Source of the DNA: Lumbricus terrestris
Taxonomy: Eukaryota; Annelida; Clitellata; Crassiclitellata; Lumbricidae
NCBI GenBank assembly: GCA_949752735.1
Contig: OX457036.1
Span: forward strand, 94,257,198 to 94,321,197
Length of the DNA stretch: 64,000 nucleotides
Direction of reading: 5' to 3'
A model generated the notes under the pieces. The model had not been told where the DNA came from, made no database searches, and saw only the letters and a list, made by a program, of their open reading frames with translations. Within the stretch, counting starts at the first letter, position 1. Each line of letters starts with the position of its first letter. The position numbers and the translations under genes are program-made. Below, in pieces: positions 27,301 to 41,800 of the stretch.

Positions 27301-29485
27301 TCTCGCTAACGCCCTCTGAATGAATAGGCATCTATTCATGGTTTGCTATATCACAATAAGCGAAAAAAGGATTTTTGTTAATTGAAATTTAAAAATACAA
27401 TAGTACAAATTTTTTACTTGGGCACACGCTTTGGCCAGTGATCTTAACTTGCTTCGTATTCTGCATCGCCGACAGATCATCCATAATAATCAACTCAGAG
27501 TTAATATATAGAGTATAATAGAAAATGACCGCAAATGTCGCTGTTCTAGAATAAACTTCAGCCCGAATTGTGGTAGCCTAAATACGTGCTCTGTACGGAA
27601 GAGGAAAGTTGTAATATTATTGTTCTCAATTATATCCTACCTGTAGCACCAGAGGATCCCGCCTGTCCTGTGGCTCCCTGGCCCCCAGAGGCTCCTGAAC
27701 TTCCTGATGAACCGGACAGTCCAGTCGATCCTGTGGCCCCAACCGGCCCCGAGGCACCGCTTGCTCCGGTTCCACCGGTTGTACCTGGTGCACCTGAACC
27801 ACCAGGCGATCCACTGCTTCCCGACGCCCCTGCACGAAACACAATCTTATAGACAACTGCAGACAGGTAAAATGCTTTACTAGAAAGCTGTTCTGTCTAA
27901 CTAACATGTTTTACGGGGGCTACAGAAATTGCATGAATAACCGAACGAGTTGTAGTCTATAATAGGCCTACTAGAAACAATAATGAGGACAATTTATAAA
28001 TATGTCGCTGCAACACATCCGTTACAAGGGCGCCTCTCATACAACTAATAGCAGGGTAGGTCTTAGAAAATAAACAAGTCGAATCATGATATGAAATGTC
28101 TAATTCAGTCAGTCGCTCGCAGGGCGTGATGAAGACTGTTCCAACATCTGTGGTCGGCCGTTGAGAAAACGCGGTCACCGAAGCGGGCTCTCATCCGACT
28201 TGCGCAAAGATCGCTTTTCTACTGTTACAGTACTTACAGTTACAGTACTTGCAGTTACAGTAGGCCTACTTCCAGTTTATTCACTACTGCAATGCACCAT
28301 AATTTATTTTAATCTCGCAACAGTACCTGGAACTGCGGTCACAGATTCAAATTGCCTCAAGATAGTGGGAACTTTGTAATGGGAACTTTGAATGGGCTTT
28401 CAATGCGTGCTTCACTCAATATTGTTCGGCGTCATCGATTCACGCCTTGAAATTCATATAGCGCAGATGAAAATGCATTTAATAAATTCGAAGTAGCTAT
28501 ATAAAATATGAAAACGCTGAGCACGTTGTACTGTCTCAACAGTCTCATATCAATGGTATTGCAACAGTTGATATTCCATTGCACTAATTAGCATGCTGTG
28601 TTGAACTGGTTTAATCGAGAGGACGGCGGGGGATCATAACCCCGCAAAGGGCAACAATTTATGTTGACATTTCTGCTTCGCCTGCCCCCTAGCTAGCCAA
28701 CTCACCTACAACGAGTACATCGACTGTACACCGTTGGTGTGAGGATGTGACGGTGAGGGAGAGGACTGCTCACCCACCATCGCATATGCAGAGGCCAAGA
28801 AATTGAAGTCGTTAGGATCTCACAATCAACGCAGTCTTTATGACAAGCTGAGAAGGAGGCGCTGCTCTTCTTCTTCAGTCTATTCACTACCATCGCGTGG
28901 ACTCACCTGTGGATCCTTGAGGTCCAGTCACTCCACTGCTACCAGTTGCGCCAGGTGCTCCAGTATTTCCTGAACTACCAGATGGACCAGCTATACCAGT
29001 TGCTCCAGTCGCTCCAGCCGATCCACTCGCACCGTCCGGACCACGGGTTCCACCTGTTCCCGACTGGCCAGGTAATCCGGAAGCTCCAACTGGACCAGCT
29101 GGTCCGGTGCTTCCTACCTGACCAGTGGCACCGCTTGAACCTGGGGTCCCGTTTGGTCCCGAGGATCCGGTAGATCCAGGTCCACCTGAAGCTCCGGTTG
29201 ATCCCACAGATCCGGTTGCTCCAGGCGCTCCAGTCCCACCAGACGCTCCTAAATGCGATAATTCGAATATGATCTGTTTTGATTTAATACTCATATAATC
29301 TGTGCGTTCGTTTAATTTTGAAGTATCAGTGAAACTTTTAAGGTTTTAGTTCACTTGTTTCAACAATGTTTAATGAATTGCCTCCCACCAGTCATATAAC
29401 CTTTTTTCATCATTATTGCCATCATCTACAACGTCATCACCACCATCATCATCACCACATTCCCCGTCGCTATCATTTTCTTCAG

Positions 29486-29523
<38 letters not shown>

Positions 29524-32500
29524 ACGTCATCATCATCGTCGTCGTCGTCGTCGTCGTCGGTGTAATTAATTTCGTATCAACATTATCATTCCTACTAATA
29601 CTACATCAATGTGAATAGCACCTTCATCACCACATTCCCCCGTCGTTATCATCGTCTTCAGCATCATCATTGTCGGTATATTATAATTACTATCACGATA
29701 CATATCCATTTCGTATCAACATTATCATTCCTACTAATACTAGGCTACATGAATGTCATTAGCAATAAGAAATAACCCAGTGCATACAACAATAATTTAC
29801 CGGTTGATCCACTGGCTCCACCAGTTCCAGGTGATCCTTGAGGTCCACTGCTTCCAGTCGATCCAGTCGAACCTGGCGAACCACTAGCACCAGAAGCTCC
29901 GCTTGAGCCAGTTGATCCAGGTGACCCAGTACTTCCAGGGAGACCTGTGGCCCCTTGTGGACCCGAGCCGCCTGTGGCTCCAGGTAGACCAGCAGGACCA
30001 CTACCACCCGGTGAACCAGTCGATCCAGGCGCCCCAGAGGCTCCAGTAAATCCTTGGGTACCTTGAGCCCCAGAAGCACCAGGAAGTCCAGTAGCACCGG
30101 CCGTACCCGAAGATCCAGTGGCGCCAGCCGTTCCTGAACCCCCAGCCTGCCCAGAAGCACCGGTAGCTCCAGTGGAGCCTGTAGAACCTGTGGCCCCTTG
30201 CGAACCTTGCGGCCCAGTTGGCCCTGCTGGCCCAACGGGACCTGAAGCCCCACTGGCGCCGGTGTCACCAACTGCACCAACACCACCTAATGACCCAGAA
30301 AAATTTAAAAAGCAATCAGTCAAATCCAAAACGTTTAGTCGAAGTAACTTATCAGGTTTCAAACACAATTTGTTCGATCAGAAAACGATCAAACTTTACG
30401 AGGAAGACGGTACCTGCCAGGCTGCCTTAGGTAGTATGCGACCTATGCAATTTCACAGCGCCGTCAAATTTAAAGGCCGCCAATTTTTAATAATGCCTTC
30501 TATAGGCCTATGTTCATATTTTCAACTAAACTCTATTATTCCAGTCTTACAAAGAAGTGTTCATCAGATGTACAATGTCAGCACATCATGTCTAGTTTGT
30601 CTACACATCATGTCTGACAGTTTTCCTATGTTCCGAGTCGAACCACGGTGTTCCAGTAGATCTTGGAAAATTGTGGGGCGCGGTGGTGTAGTGGTTATGT
30701 TCGTTGCCTTGAGTCGAAGGGTTTCAGGTTCGGATCCACCTCATACCGTTGCGTAGGGACCTTGGGCAATTCCTTCACTCGCAATTGCTCAGCACTTCGG
30801 CGTAAAACCCTGATTCAGGGTCTGCGCTGTAGTGGGAGCGGTTCTGAGTAGCAATCTTGAAGGAGCGCTATAAGAAGTGCACATACAAAGATTACACATT
30901 TTGACTGAACTCATCGAAACAAAAATTAAGCAATAATCGACAATGCTGTTGCAAAGGTGCTTTTCCTTTTTCCTCTCGTCCTAAGAGATGCAAAACGTTA
31001 AGCTTCAATCGGTATTGACTATTATTCGTCGTGGTAGCCTATATATTTCATTTCCCATTTTAATTGTTATTAATAGACTATTACTATTAGAACAAATAAT
31101 AACCAGAACAACAATTTCGACTGGAAGACCGTGTCAAAATTCAGTACTTCATAATCATAAAGACCTACAGCTCACGCAAGCATTTTTTTTTATCTCGGAT
31201 GTTGGACAATACTTTCACACCTTTTCATTGTATTTCATTGCATTGAAAGTATTCTCACCCGAAGAGCCAGCGGTCCCTGTTGATCCGGTTGCACCAGTGC
31301 TGCCCGTTCTACCAACTGCTCCTGTGTTCCCAGTGCTTCCTGTCGGCCCTGCAGGTCCAGAGAATCCTGGGAGCCCTTGAGGGCCAGACGCTCCCGTTCC
31401 TCCGGCCGGACCAGGCAAGCCTAAAAGAGAAGAGATGCTAGGATCAGAGGTGATAAATGGGGCGATTAGGGCAACTGAGGGCTATAGATCACACACCATT
31501 TGTTCTTATAGGTGCACCATCATGATCAACATCTGCTTTACATACGTTGCTTCTTGCGCATGCCTCGTCTTGTCTCGTCTCTTATCGGCGTTCAATCACA
31601 ATCTGGAGCTCTTCGTCTCCTCATTTACAACTCTCTGCCACGCGCTTGTCTCTCCCTCCAAACAGAAAACAGACCTCTTCCAAGGGCGGATACAGAAATT
31701 TTCGAAGGGGGGCAAAATTTTGGGAAATGTTTTTCATCTTTCGCCCGGAAAAACTGATGACCTATTTTAGTCATTTGGTGTAACTTGCCTTGAAATGCAT
31801 ACCATTTTCCCTGCCCAAAACTGATGACTTTTTAGTCATTTGGTCCAACTTGCCTTGAAATACATACCATTTCCCTTGCCCAAAAATACCTGATGACTTT
31901 TTAGCAGAATTGTCTGGAAAGTATACCATTGAAACCTACTGTTGAAAGCTTGTTGACACATAATGGGGGGGCGCATTCTATGGGCGTTTCTCAATGGGAG
32001 CATGGCCGGATTTGCCCCTGGATCCGCCCATAACCTCTTTCTATCCACCAAAGTTAATGTCTCGTAATGTTCGAGTTTCAATGTGAAATTCAGTTCATTC
32101 TTAGAGTGGCAGCATCATCTTCGTCTCCTCATTATTCTGCAACTCTCTCTCTCTCTCTCAAGCGCTTGTTTTCCCCTCCAAACCAAAAACAAAACCTCTT
32201 CCAAATTCCAATCCACGAATGCCTCAAACTGTTCGACGAGTTTCAATGTCAACTTCAGTACTTTCGTAGAATGACACTACCATAACATTATTGCAGGCAG
32301 CTACATTATTTTGTGTAAATTCTTCACAAGTAGCGTCATTTTGATCCCATTATACGTTTTCTTTGATATCCGTTCTTCCGAGATTTGGGCACAACACAGA
32401 ATAAGTTGACTTGGATAAGCTACATGTATATATAGATACAAATTCAGAGCAATGCCTCCAATGCAAGACACTTCATGCACGATCCGAAAAACCGAAAAAA

Positions 32501-35500
32501 ATAAAACAAGGCTCGTGTCGGAAGCTAGCGTAAATGAGGATATAGCAAAACAGAGGCTGAACACAAGAAAAGAACAATGCTTGATGATGAATGAACATAA
32601 AGAATAGAATCTATTGTTAGTTTGTATCAAATGTTGCAGAATGGCTGGTGACGGGCAACAGTTAGCCTATTGCGATGACGAAAATGACAATAACAGCCCT
32701 GATGACATCGATCATCAGCAGTAGTTGTCGATTACGATAAAGTTAACGACGACGGTAAAATCTTCATGATGGTTGTTGTACTCTTAACGGCGGTGGTGGT
32801 CGTGACAAATATGGATGTTGGCCGTGATTATGATGATCACGACGAAATAATTTAATACATGTGAATTTAAAAGCATCTTATTACATACTAGTAATAAAAA
32901 TCACAATTGATTAGGAATTAAGCGTATTTGAACGTTTCAGATTACCTGTGGCACCAGGACCTCCCGGGCCTCCAGAAGCTCCAGTCTGACCAACAGACCC
33001 TGTTGATCCAGGCGATCCTGTACTTCCAGCTGTTCCCGGGTTCCCAGCCTGACCTGTAGACCCAGCCGCTCCAGAGGCTCCTTGAGAACCTGTTCCACCA
33101 GGAGCTCCAGCCTGACCCGCAGGCCCGGATGCTCCAGTGCCGCCAGTCGTTCCAGGTTGTCCTCCAGTGCCTGGAGTGCCCTGCGGACCTGGCGCCCCCG
33201 AACTACCTGTAAAGCCACCTGTTCCAAGCGGACCTGTGGCTCCAGCTGGCCCAGTAGGTCCAGTTGCTCCGACCCCTCCGGAAGCACCCGTTCCACCTGA
33301 AGCACCAGCCTGCCCAGATGCTCCGATCTGCCCGGCAGGACCAGAACCACCTGTATAAATATGTTCCGACAGACTCTAATATAGCGACAAATTAGGTGGG
33401 TTATTTAAACAAATGGGTCGCCAAAAATTATGTTAAAATGCACATTTTTGGCCGAAATTTATTCATTCATTCATTAATTCATTAAGAGTATTTAGTTACA
33501 TAGCGCTAGTTCAAAATTACTACTCAGGAGCGCTCCCGACCCAGCCTCAATTAAGGAGGACAGTTTTAAGATTGTGATGGAACGTATCAGAAGGATCCCT
33601 TGGCAGCAGGCGCAGGTATGGAGGTTGCCCATTCCAGAATACAGTGCCAGCAACATGGAAAGCGCGTCGCAGCCTGGTAGAAGCTCGCACATAGAGAATT
33701 GGAATGCTTTTTGAAAGCCAAGTTAATATCACCTTTATAATTGTTATAATAATTATTACTCGGTACTTGACACTTCCCGTGCAGGTCTGCACGTCGGGCA
33801 ACACATCTCCTCTGCACGTCCTTCTACATATAGCCAGTGAATTTGTTTAATTGTTTTCGCTGCAGGCATTTTTGCCATATCCTAACGCCACCCTGCATGA
33901 TAGGAACACGGATATATTATGCCTTGTGTAGTCCGCTAATGGAACCAACGAGGGCGTGGATTGGTTCTGGTGCAACTCCAGTCTTACGAGTTCCATCGTG
34001 TTACAGCACACATAAAAATTAGAGTTGGAAAAGAAACAGTCTCTTAAAAAGAAGCTAAAACATATCTGAAGACCGCTTTTCAACATGCAGGAATCAGTTT
34101 ATGATGAATTGCCCGAGGCGGCCTATCTGTTTTTTTTCTAAGTTTCAGCGTAGGTCGTAGTAAGGAATAGCCTGACGAATTACCTGTTGCGCCTGATGGT
34201 CCTTGTGGTCCCGCAGAGCCCGTTGCTCCAGTTCCTCCGGCCGGTCCCACGGGTCCTGGAAGACCAGTGTTGCCACTTGCACCGGATGCTCCAGATGCAC
34301 CAGGTGAGCCCGACGCACCTGAGCCGCCAGTCTGACCAGTCGCACCCTGAGGACCAGATGACCCAGATGCCCCTGGGGATCCGGGGGCACCAGAAGATCC
34401 TGAGCGAACAAAAGCATCATTCGACATTATACATAACTTATTCTATTCTAGTTTGACCATCTGTAAAGCACTTCTAACAGCGGAGTTACTCAGAAGCGCT
34501 CTCATCGTGACAGGCTCATAAAAAGCGACACGTCTTTAAGCAGCGAAGAGATACAAGTGAAATCCAATCCAGCTACAAAAGACAGAGGAAAGGTCATTTC
34601 ACAGTAAGGAATCCAAGTAAGCGAAAGGCAGATGCCCGGTGATTGAGATTCGTGACTAAGGTACCAAGAGACCAAGCCGGTCAGCAGAACGAAGAGAGGG
34701 AAAAGATCGACAGAGAGCGGCTACTTCATCAAGTTACACAGGTTCTTCGGCACAAATCCTTCTGGTATTTTAGGGGTCACAGAGCATTTCGTTCATCTCA
34801 CTTCACATACCCGCAACATCAGAAACATTTTCCAGTTAAGACTCACACCTGCATTTCAAATTCGCACTGCCGTTTAAGATTTGACTATAGAATGGGAGCT
34901 TTAACAGCATCATGGTTGTTGCAGAATTGATTCGGTTAGGCCCAAGTGAACAAGCTGGTGTCTTCTAAACAAGTTTGTCCGGCACTAAGATAATTTCGCC
35001 ACTTACATTGCCTTCAGAGTCCAGACTCACCGTATGTGAGAAACACTACTAACGTCTGCACAACAAATACGCCATTTAAGACGTGGCGCTAGAGAGCACT
35101 AGAGACTGTGAGTGCATCAACGTACCTGAAGCTCCAGCTGGACCAGAGGATCCAGTCCCTCCGGTGCTTCCAGCAATTCCAGTCGATCCTGTAGCACCTA
35201 CAGCTCCTGATGCACCTGTTGCTCCAGCTGGACCAAAGTCCCCAGTGACACCCTGCAGCCCACTGGAACCGGTGCTTCCAGTCGGACCTCGGGGACCAGA
35301 ACCTCCAGGTTGCCCGGGTTGGCCGTTCTGCCCAGGTTGACCCACTGTACCTGGATTTCCAGCGGGACCCGACGCTCCAGAGGCGCCCACTGGTCCGGTT
35401 GATCCAGTTTGACCTATCTGGCCCGTGCTGCCACTCGAACCGGAGCTTCCAGTACTACCTCTCTGGCCTGTGGCACCTGTCTCACCGTTGGGTCCAGTGG

Positions 35501-38500
35501 CCCCGGCGGGACCCGTGGCCCCTTGGCCTCCCAATGCCCCAGTAGCTCCAGTCATGCCGGTCGCACCTGTGGCTCCCGGAGGACCAAGGGGGCCAGCTGG
35601 ACCTGCAGGACCATTTTCGCCAGCTGTCCCCATCGTACCAGCTGTACCACGAGTACCTGACGAACCGCTAGCACCTATATTGACAACGCAAGATGAGTTC
35701 AATTTAGTCAGGGCTGGGTTTTTGCATTTACACATCGAAACATGTGCATGTAAATTAAGAGCCATCCAAATACTTCTTGAATGTTCTCCTAAGTATTGTT
35801 TGACTTCATTAAGGAAAATAAATTCACCTGCACCGACTCTTATTAAAACTACACAAATAAAGCTGCTTAAACAAATATATGATACGGATTGTATACCCTA
35901 TTATTATAGGTTTACATTGCATTTCATAATATGGCCCTAAGAATACATTTTATTTATTAGCAAAATATCAAAGCCTCGAGTAAATATTAAACAAAAGCAC
36001 ACAAACAGAAGTCTCCCACAAATTATTGTTGAACTGCAAGCACATTGAAATGCAACTACAGCATTACCCTCTTTCATAAAGTTTTTTAGTCTACGCATAC
36101 TCCTGCTAAAAAGTTTAAATCTATTTATTTATTCAGTTCTTTTATTAATCAGAATGTATGCAAAATATGATTCTGAAACTCCAAAGTTGTGCAGACATTA
36201 GTAAGCCTATAGACTCAATCATCACAATTGCTTCACGAGTTTGTATTTGATTATAATTAGCGAGACTTGCAAATGTTTCTTTGTTACTACATCTGTTGCT
36301 GCTTGACAGATGTGACCATTTCTTCTTCTTTTGGCTCTGCGCCTCCTTTCTAGGCAGACTCGTACGTCCAATGGCACTGTTCGTCACTTTGTCCAACATC
36401 ATCCTTCAGCTTGCTATTACCCTCCATTATCCATCCCAATAACAGCATCCTCTGTCTTCCGTTTGTCTTATCCGCCATTCCCCCTCAGTTATAGTTCCTG
36501 GAAGCGATTCTACTCTCATGATGTGGACCAACCAGTTTTTCTGCCTGCTTCTGATGATCCCTGTCAGGGATATTTTTTCTTAAAATTAATGTGATCAATA
36601 CATTACATTATTTTATTGGTCTGAATAACAACAACCGTGAACAAAAATTCTAAATGAAATTTCACGCAGTATGATCTACCTGTGTTTCCAGTCGACCCGA
36701 CGGCTCCAGTGTCACCAGGAATACCAATTCCACCAAGTGGTCCTCCATCTCCAGTAGCACCACCTCTACCAGGCTGACCCTGCGGCCCGGTAGGACCCTG
36801 TGGTCCGGTGGATCCCGCCGGTCCAACAGGACCCGAAGCTCCAACCGATCCAGAAGCACCGGATGACCCAGTCCCACCCGTCGTTCCATTCTGCCCCTGG
36901 ACGCCCGTCGTACCTCGCGGACCCGATGCGCCAGAAGCACCTGGTTGACCTTGGGTTCCACTGGCTCCGGGCGTTCCTGAAGCCCCGATCGTACCTGTCG
37001 ATCCGGTTGATCCGATCTGACCACTGGCGCCCGAGCTACCTAATGGCCCAGTTGCTCCCACTGCTCCCGTGGGACCTGCGGGCCCAACCGGGCCAGATGC
37101 CCCGGGGATCCCGGAAGCGCCAGACGATCCAGTGACTCCAGTCTGTCCTCTGGGGCCAGTTGCACCGGTGCTGCCACCTGGTCCAGGCTGTCCCGATTGA
37201 CCCGTGTTTCCAGAGGCGCCGCTGCCTCCAGGAAGACCAGAAGAGCCAGAGCTTCCGCTAGGACCTAGAAACCACCAAACCCGTGACAGCTAAATTTCTT
37301 ATTCCTTTAAGTAACAATGCCACAGAAAGAAAGACAGAATTTGATTGCATTGTTTTTCCATGATGTTTTAAAGGAACCAGATTGCTCAGACGTAGACAAG
37401 GCAATTAGCCTGTCACTATAACAATCCACAGTCTAGTTTCATTTATAGTACTTTGATAACGCGAGTAATAACATGCGTCTTGCAGACAAAGAGACGTTCC
37501 AGTGTCGCAGAGAAATACGGAGAAGTAATAGCTGTGTTTGAAGATAGAATGGCATTGGCAGTACATGAAGAAACTCTACATGTGGATGGAATTACTGAAG
37601 TTGAAAAATTATGGAATGATTCTAATAAAACGAGACCATAATAGAATAATTCTACTTGAAGTCAAGTGATTATTGAACGATTCTGCCAATCAAGGAATAA
37701 TTCTACTAACAAATTCAACAAATAATTAAATAGTAGGCCTTTTTGAAGCCAACCAGCGAAAGAATAACGCCAGCTAAGTCAGGCCATTTGGAGCACTGTT
37801 TAAACTAACCCAGCTTAGAAAATCTTTCCTTAAAGAAAAGCCTAGACCAACTAATCGTGGATTGGATCAATTATTGAATACACACAATCATCAAGCAGTT
37901 CTACTTCAAGCAGCTGTCCACCCATTGCTCTAAAAATACAATAAGGTGAAAACAATCCAGGCAATAGGAAAATCACAATATCATGATATCGACGATAAAA
38001 ATGTACCTGTATCTGCATTAATATACAATACATGCATATATAATAATATTATTATATATTATCGTATAATTTATGTAGTCAAAATCAAAAGTATACCGGT
38101 ACCTCTATCGCCAGTTGCTCCCGCAGGTCCAGTGGCTCCAGTACTGCCTCTGGGTCCCTGGGGACCTCCAGTTCCTGTCGCCCCTGTGAACCCAGTACCT
38201 CCAACTGGACCAGAGCTTCCACTATTGCCCGAACTTCCCGTCGCTCCCTGTGGCCCTGAGGCACCCGTGGCCCCAGTACCTCCGATGGGTCCAGTGCTAC
38301 CGGTTTGGCCAATGGATCCCCCTGTACCAGTGGCGCCACCTGTTCCTGGTTCACCCAGCGCCCCTGTTGGACCTCGAACTCCAGTGGCACCTGGCTGGCC
38401 ACCCGAACCAAGCGGACCGGTAGAGCCTGTGCCTCCAGACTGGCCGTTGGCACCTGTAGCACCTGGAGAACCGGTCGATCCAGAGGCACCCGTTGATCCG

Positions 38501-38812
38501 ACAGCACCTGGAATCAACAACAGAAGAGTTCTATACTTAGTAAATCCAATTGAACGAATAACAACACAACTGGTTGGATAGAAGCTATGCCTAGCATTAC
38601 GACTGGAAATGTATTTGATGCTATCATCAGCTTTTAATTTCTGCATCATCATCCATAACCGTTATCATTCTCATGCTTTTATTGATTACTATCGTCATCA
38701 CTTTTAATCATCTTCCGACTTATCGGCGTATTATCATATTCATGCACTTTTCACTACTGTCCTTGCCATCTTAATAGTCGGCATCATCAGTATCATCAGC
38801 ATCGTTTAGATT

Positions 38813-38876
<64 letters not shown>

Positions 38877-41800
38877 AGTGTTCAAATTTACCTGGACTGC
38901 CTTGAGGTCCGGTTATTCCAGTTGATCCAGAGCCTCCGTTTGTTCCCGCTGGACCTGTCGCACCTCTGGCACCCGTTCCACCAGTGTCTCCACTGCTTCC
39001 AACGCCGCCGGTTGCTCCGGGAATGCCAGGCAATCCAGGCGGTCCTAGAACTCCAGTACCTCCAGTACTTCCTGATGGGCCAGATGCTCCAATTGGTCCA
39101 CTTGCTCCAACGGTACCAGTTGAGCCCCTTACCCCGGAGTTGCCCTGGGCTCCAGTGGGTCCAGTTGGTCCAGTGGCCCCTGAAGAACCGGTGCTGCCCG
39201 TTGGACCAGTGCTTCCTGTGGCCCCAGTTATGCCTTTGGGGCCGGTCACTCCAGTGGATCCCAACGAACCGGACGCTCCGGTCTGACCCACTGATCCAGG
39301 ACCTCCGGGAGTCCCAGAAGCACCTGCGAAAGCACAAAAAGCTCACCTATAATAATTACATTATGAAAACGCTTTTCGATTCCAATTTACTTTTACAGAC
39401 AGACAGTTGATTAAAATTGAAATAATATAATCATGCACACATACAATAAGACGCCCAGGCATAAAGACAGATGGACAGGGCCGCATTAAGGCTAGTGCGG
39501 GCCCGGGTGCTGTGGTAACCTTGCGGGCCCTCCTCTCAGTCTTCTGTCAGCCACTGGTCTACCATGGAGGCGCATATACATCATGTAATTTTACCGTGTT
39601 TCCTTATGAGTATACACTATACAGCCAGGGGATACTTTACCTTTGGTACGCGTGCAATTGTTTCTAAGGAAAAGTTTCCTACTCTAGTAGATAGATATAA
39701 TAGGTCTACAATACGTGACAGAAGGAATGAACGACTAGATTCTTCAATTGTTAATTTGTTATCTACATTTATAAGCCCTATGCTTATGTTCCATTTCCAG
39801 TTGATTTTCTTCATTGTTCTCCACGTCCACATTTCGAAGACTTCATGTCTTCTTATGATTATATTGCTTGCTCTCATGGTTCATGTCTCAAATGCAAACA
39901 ACACCACGTGCACTCCATGTCAATGTTTTATCATCCGTTTATCTGGATTCCTGTTTTCTCTTTTCTTTTCAGTTGATCGTAATTCTTAAATTTAAATTTA
40001 TAAGTTCCTTCTTCCTATTTTCAGGTCTAATCAAATATCATATTTCTTTCGCAGATTTCAATAATATCTTGGCAATTAAACCGCTCTTTAGAGCGTCATG
40101 ATCTTCTTGCACCAATTATAAGGTCTAGGAATTATCGGAGAAGAGCAGGCCTACACAGTGAAAGAGGTCGAGACAAAGGAAGTGGGTAGGACACAGGCTG
40201 AGGGCAGACTCATTGCGACGAACGGTCATGAAGGAAAAATGAAGGGAAGCGAACAAGAGGAGGACCACGACAGGTTATGGAGAATAGTAAATGGATGGGC
40301 CTATGAAAAGTTTGAGGAAGAGGCATCGGACATTTCAGCCAGCCTCGGAGGCTGAAAACTAGAGAAGAAGATGATAAGCTAAAATCGACCTAGGTTTAAG
40401 AAATTAAGAGTTATCCAATAACATGTCTTCTAACGTTATTTAATTCTCTTATTATTTTAAAGAAGCCAGTCAAAATGATTGACCCGCATATCCTCATTTA
40501 AGATAGCCCATCACTGTTGAAACTTCCCAAACAGGCCTGGATTAAAGCATGTTCAACATGTACGGCCAAACAGGGGTCCACACTTTAGGGGGCCCCACAA
40601 ATGCGGGGAAAATGTTTCCGAATTTTTAAAGATTTTTAGCAAATTTCAACCAAACGAAAAAAAAGGTTATCAAAATTTTTGTACGCAGATCCCCCAAAAT
40701 TTTCCGAACAGGGTCCCACATTTTTTAATCCAGCCCTGTTCCCAAAGATAAATTTACAATAACAGTAAGTTCCTGCGATTTCAACCAATTCATAAGCTGG
40801 ACAAAATAAATCTTATGTGTGGGAGAAGTTTGCCAAAATTTCGTCGACGATAACTTCGTATTTATTATTGCTGCAGTATTCTTGCTAAGAAATTTCATCA
40901 TTTCCGAAAATGCGGGCCCCTAAACCTGCGGGCCCGGGTGCTGCAGCACCCTTAGCACCTACCTTAATGCGGGCGTGCAGATGGAGTGACCTTTCTAGCT
41001 CCTGGGATTCGTAGCAAGATTCTGTTGGGGAATTCACCGGCATCACTTCGTTGCTTGAAGACCTTTCTATTTTCGCCTGCCTGCCACGCTGGCATGGGCC
41101 TTTTTAACGTGTAGTTGTACACAAAATGTGCAGTTGTAGAAGCACTTCTGCTCAGTTAAACCTAGCAAAAAGGTCATTGTCCTCCGATTGGAAGTAATTT
41201 AGGCCTACTATGGATGATGGGAAAGGAAAGCAGGAGTAATGTGCAGTTCTAAAAATTCTTTAAAACAGCCCTGACGCTGGGAGCGCTTTTGAATAGCTCT
41301 GCTTTGAGAAGCGCCTTGCAACTTAGACCTACTGTTCATATTAGATTAGATCTGTCATAAATCGTAAGATTAACCACAAAAAACGAAAGCACTTAAACAG
41401 GATGTGCAAGACAATGACGTTAGGCTATCTCCGACTGTAACTTCGCAATTCTCCATTTATTTTTCGTTTGCCTAAAGTGATTCAAAATGGTACTTTCTTC
41501 AATAGAATTGTCCGGTAGCTAACATACATATCGTCTGTTTAGAGTGCAAAAGTTCTAACTCCAATGCATTTAGCCATGGAGTTAGCACCATTGCACTCTA
41601 AACAGACGATATGCTAGTCTGGAGCATCTATACAGCGCAATTTCAGTTTTACTTAGAGAGTTTGCAAGGTAGGCTACAACATTTGGAGTAGACATAAAAA
41701 ACCAGAATGAGCACGTAGTTTGAAAAATAGAAGGAAAACGTGAAGCCATGGAGTGAAAAGAAAATGGAATTGTAAGGACACGCTAGTAAGACAAGCAGCG

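Noticed and set aside
30673..30745. Possible tRNA gene
   Set aside because: Box A and B are present, but the sequence lacks a foldable cloverleaf and acceptor pairing, and it continues into a shared SINE tail.
37453..37641. Plus-strand 62-codon frame in the intron between collagen exons 8 and 7
   Set aside because: Somewhat coding-like composition, but no motif, promoter or splice context supports a gene.
39564..39989. Plus-strand frame inside the 1.5-kb hAT-type element, considered as a transposase remnant
   Set aside because: No hAT catalytic or dimerisation motif; composition looks random and hydrophobic.
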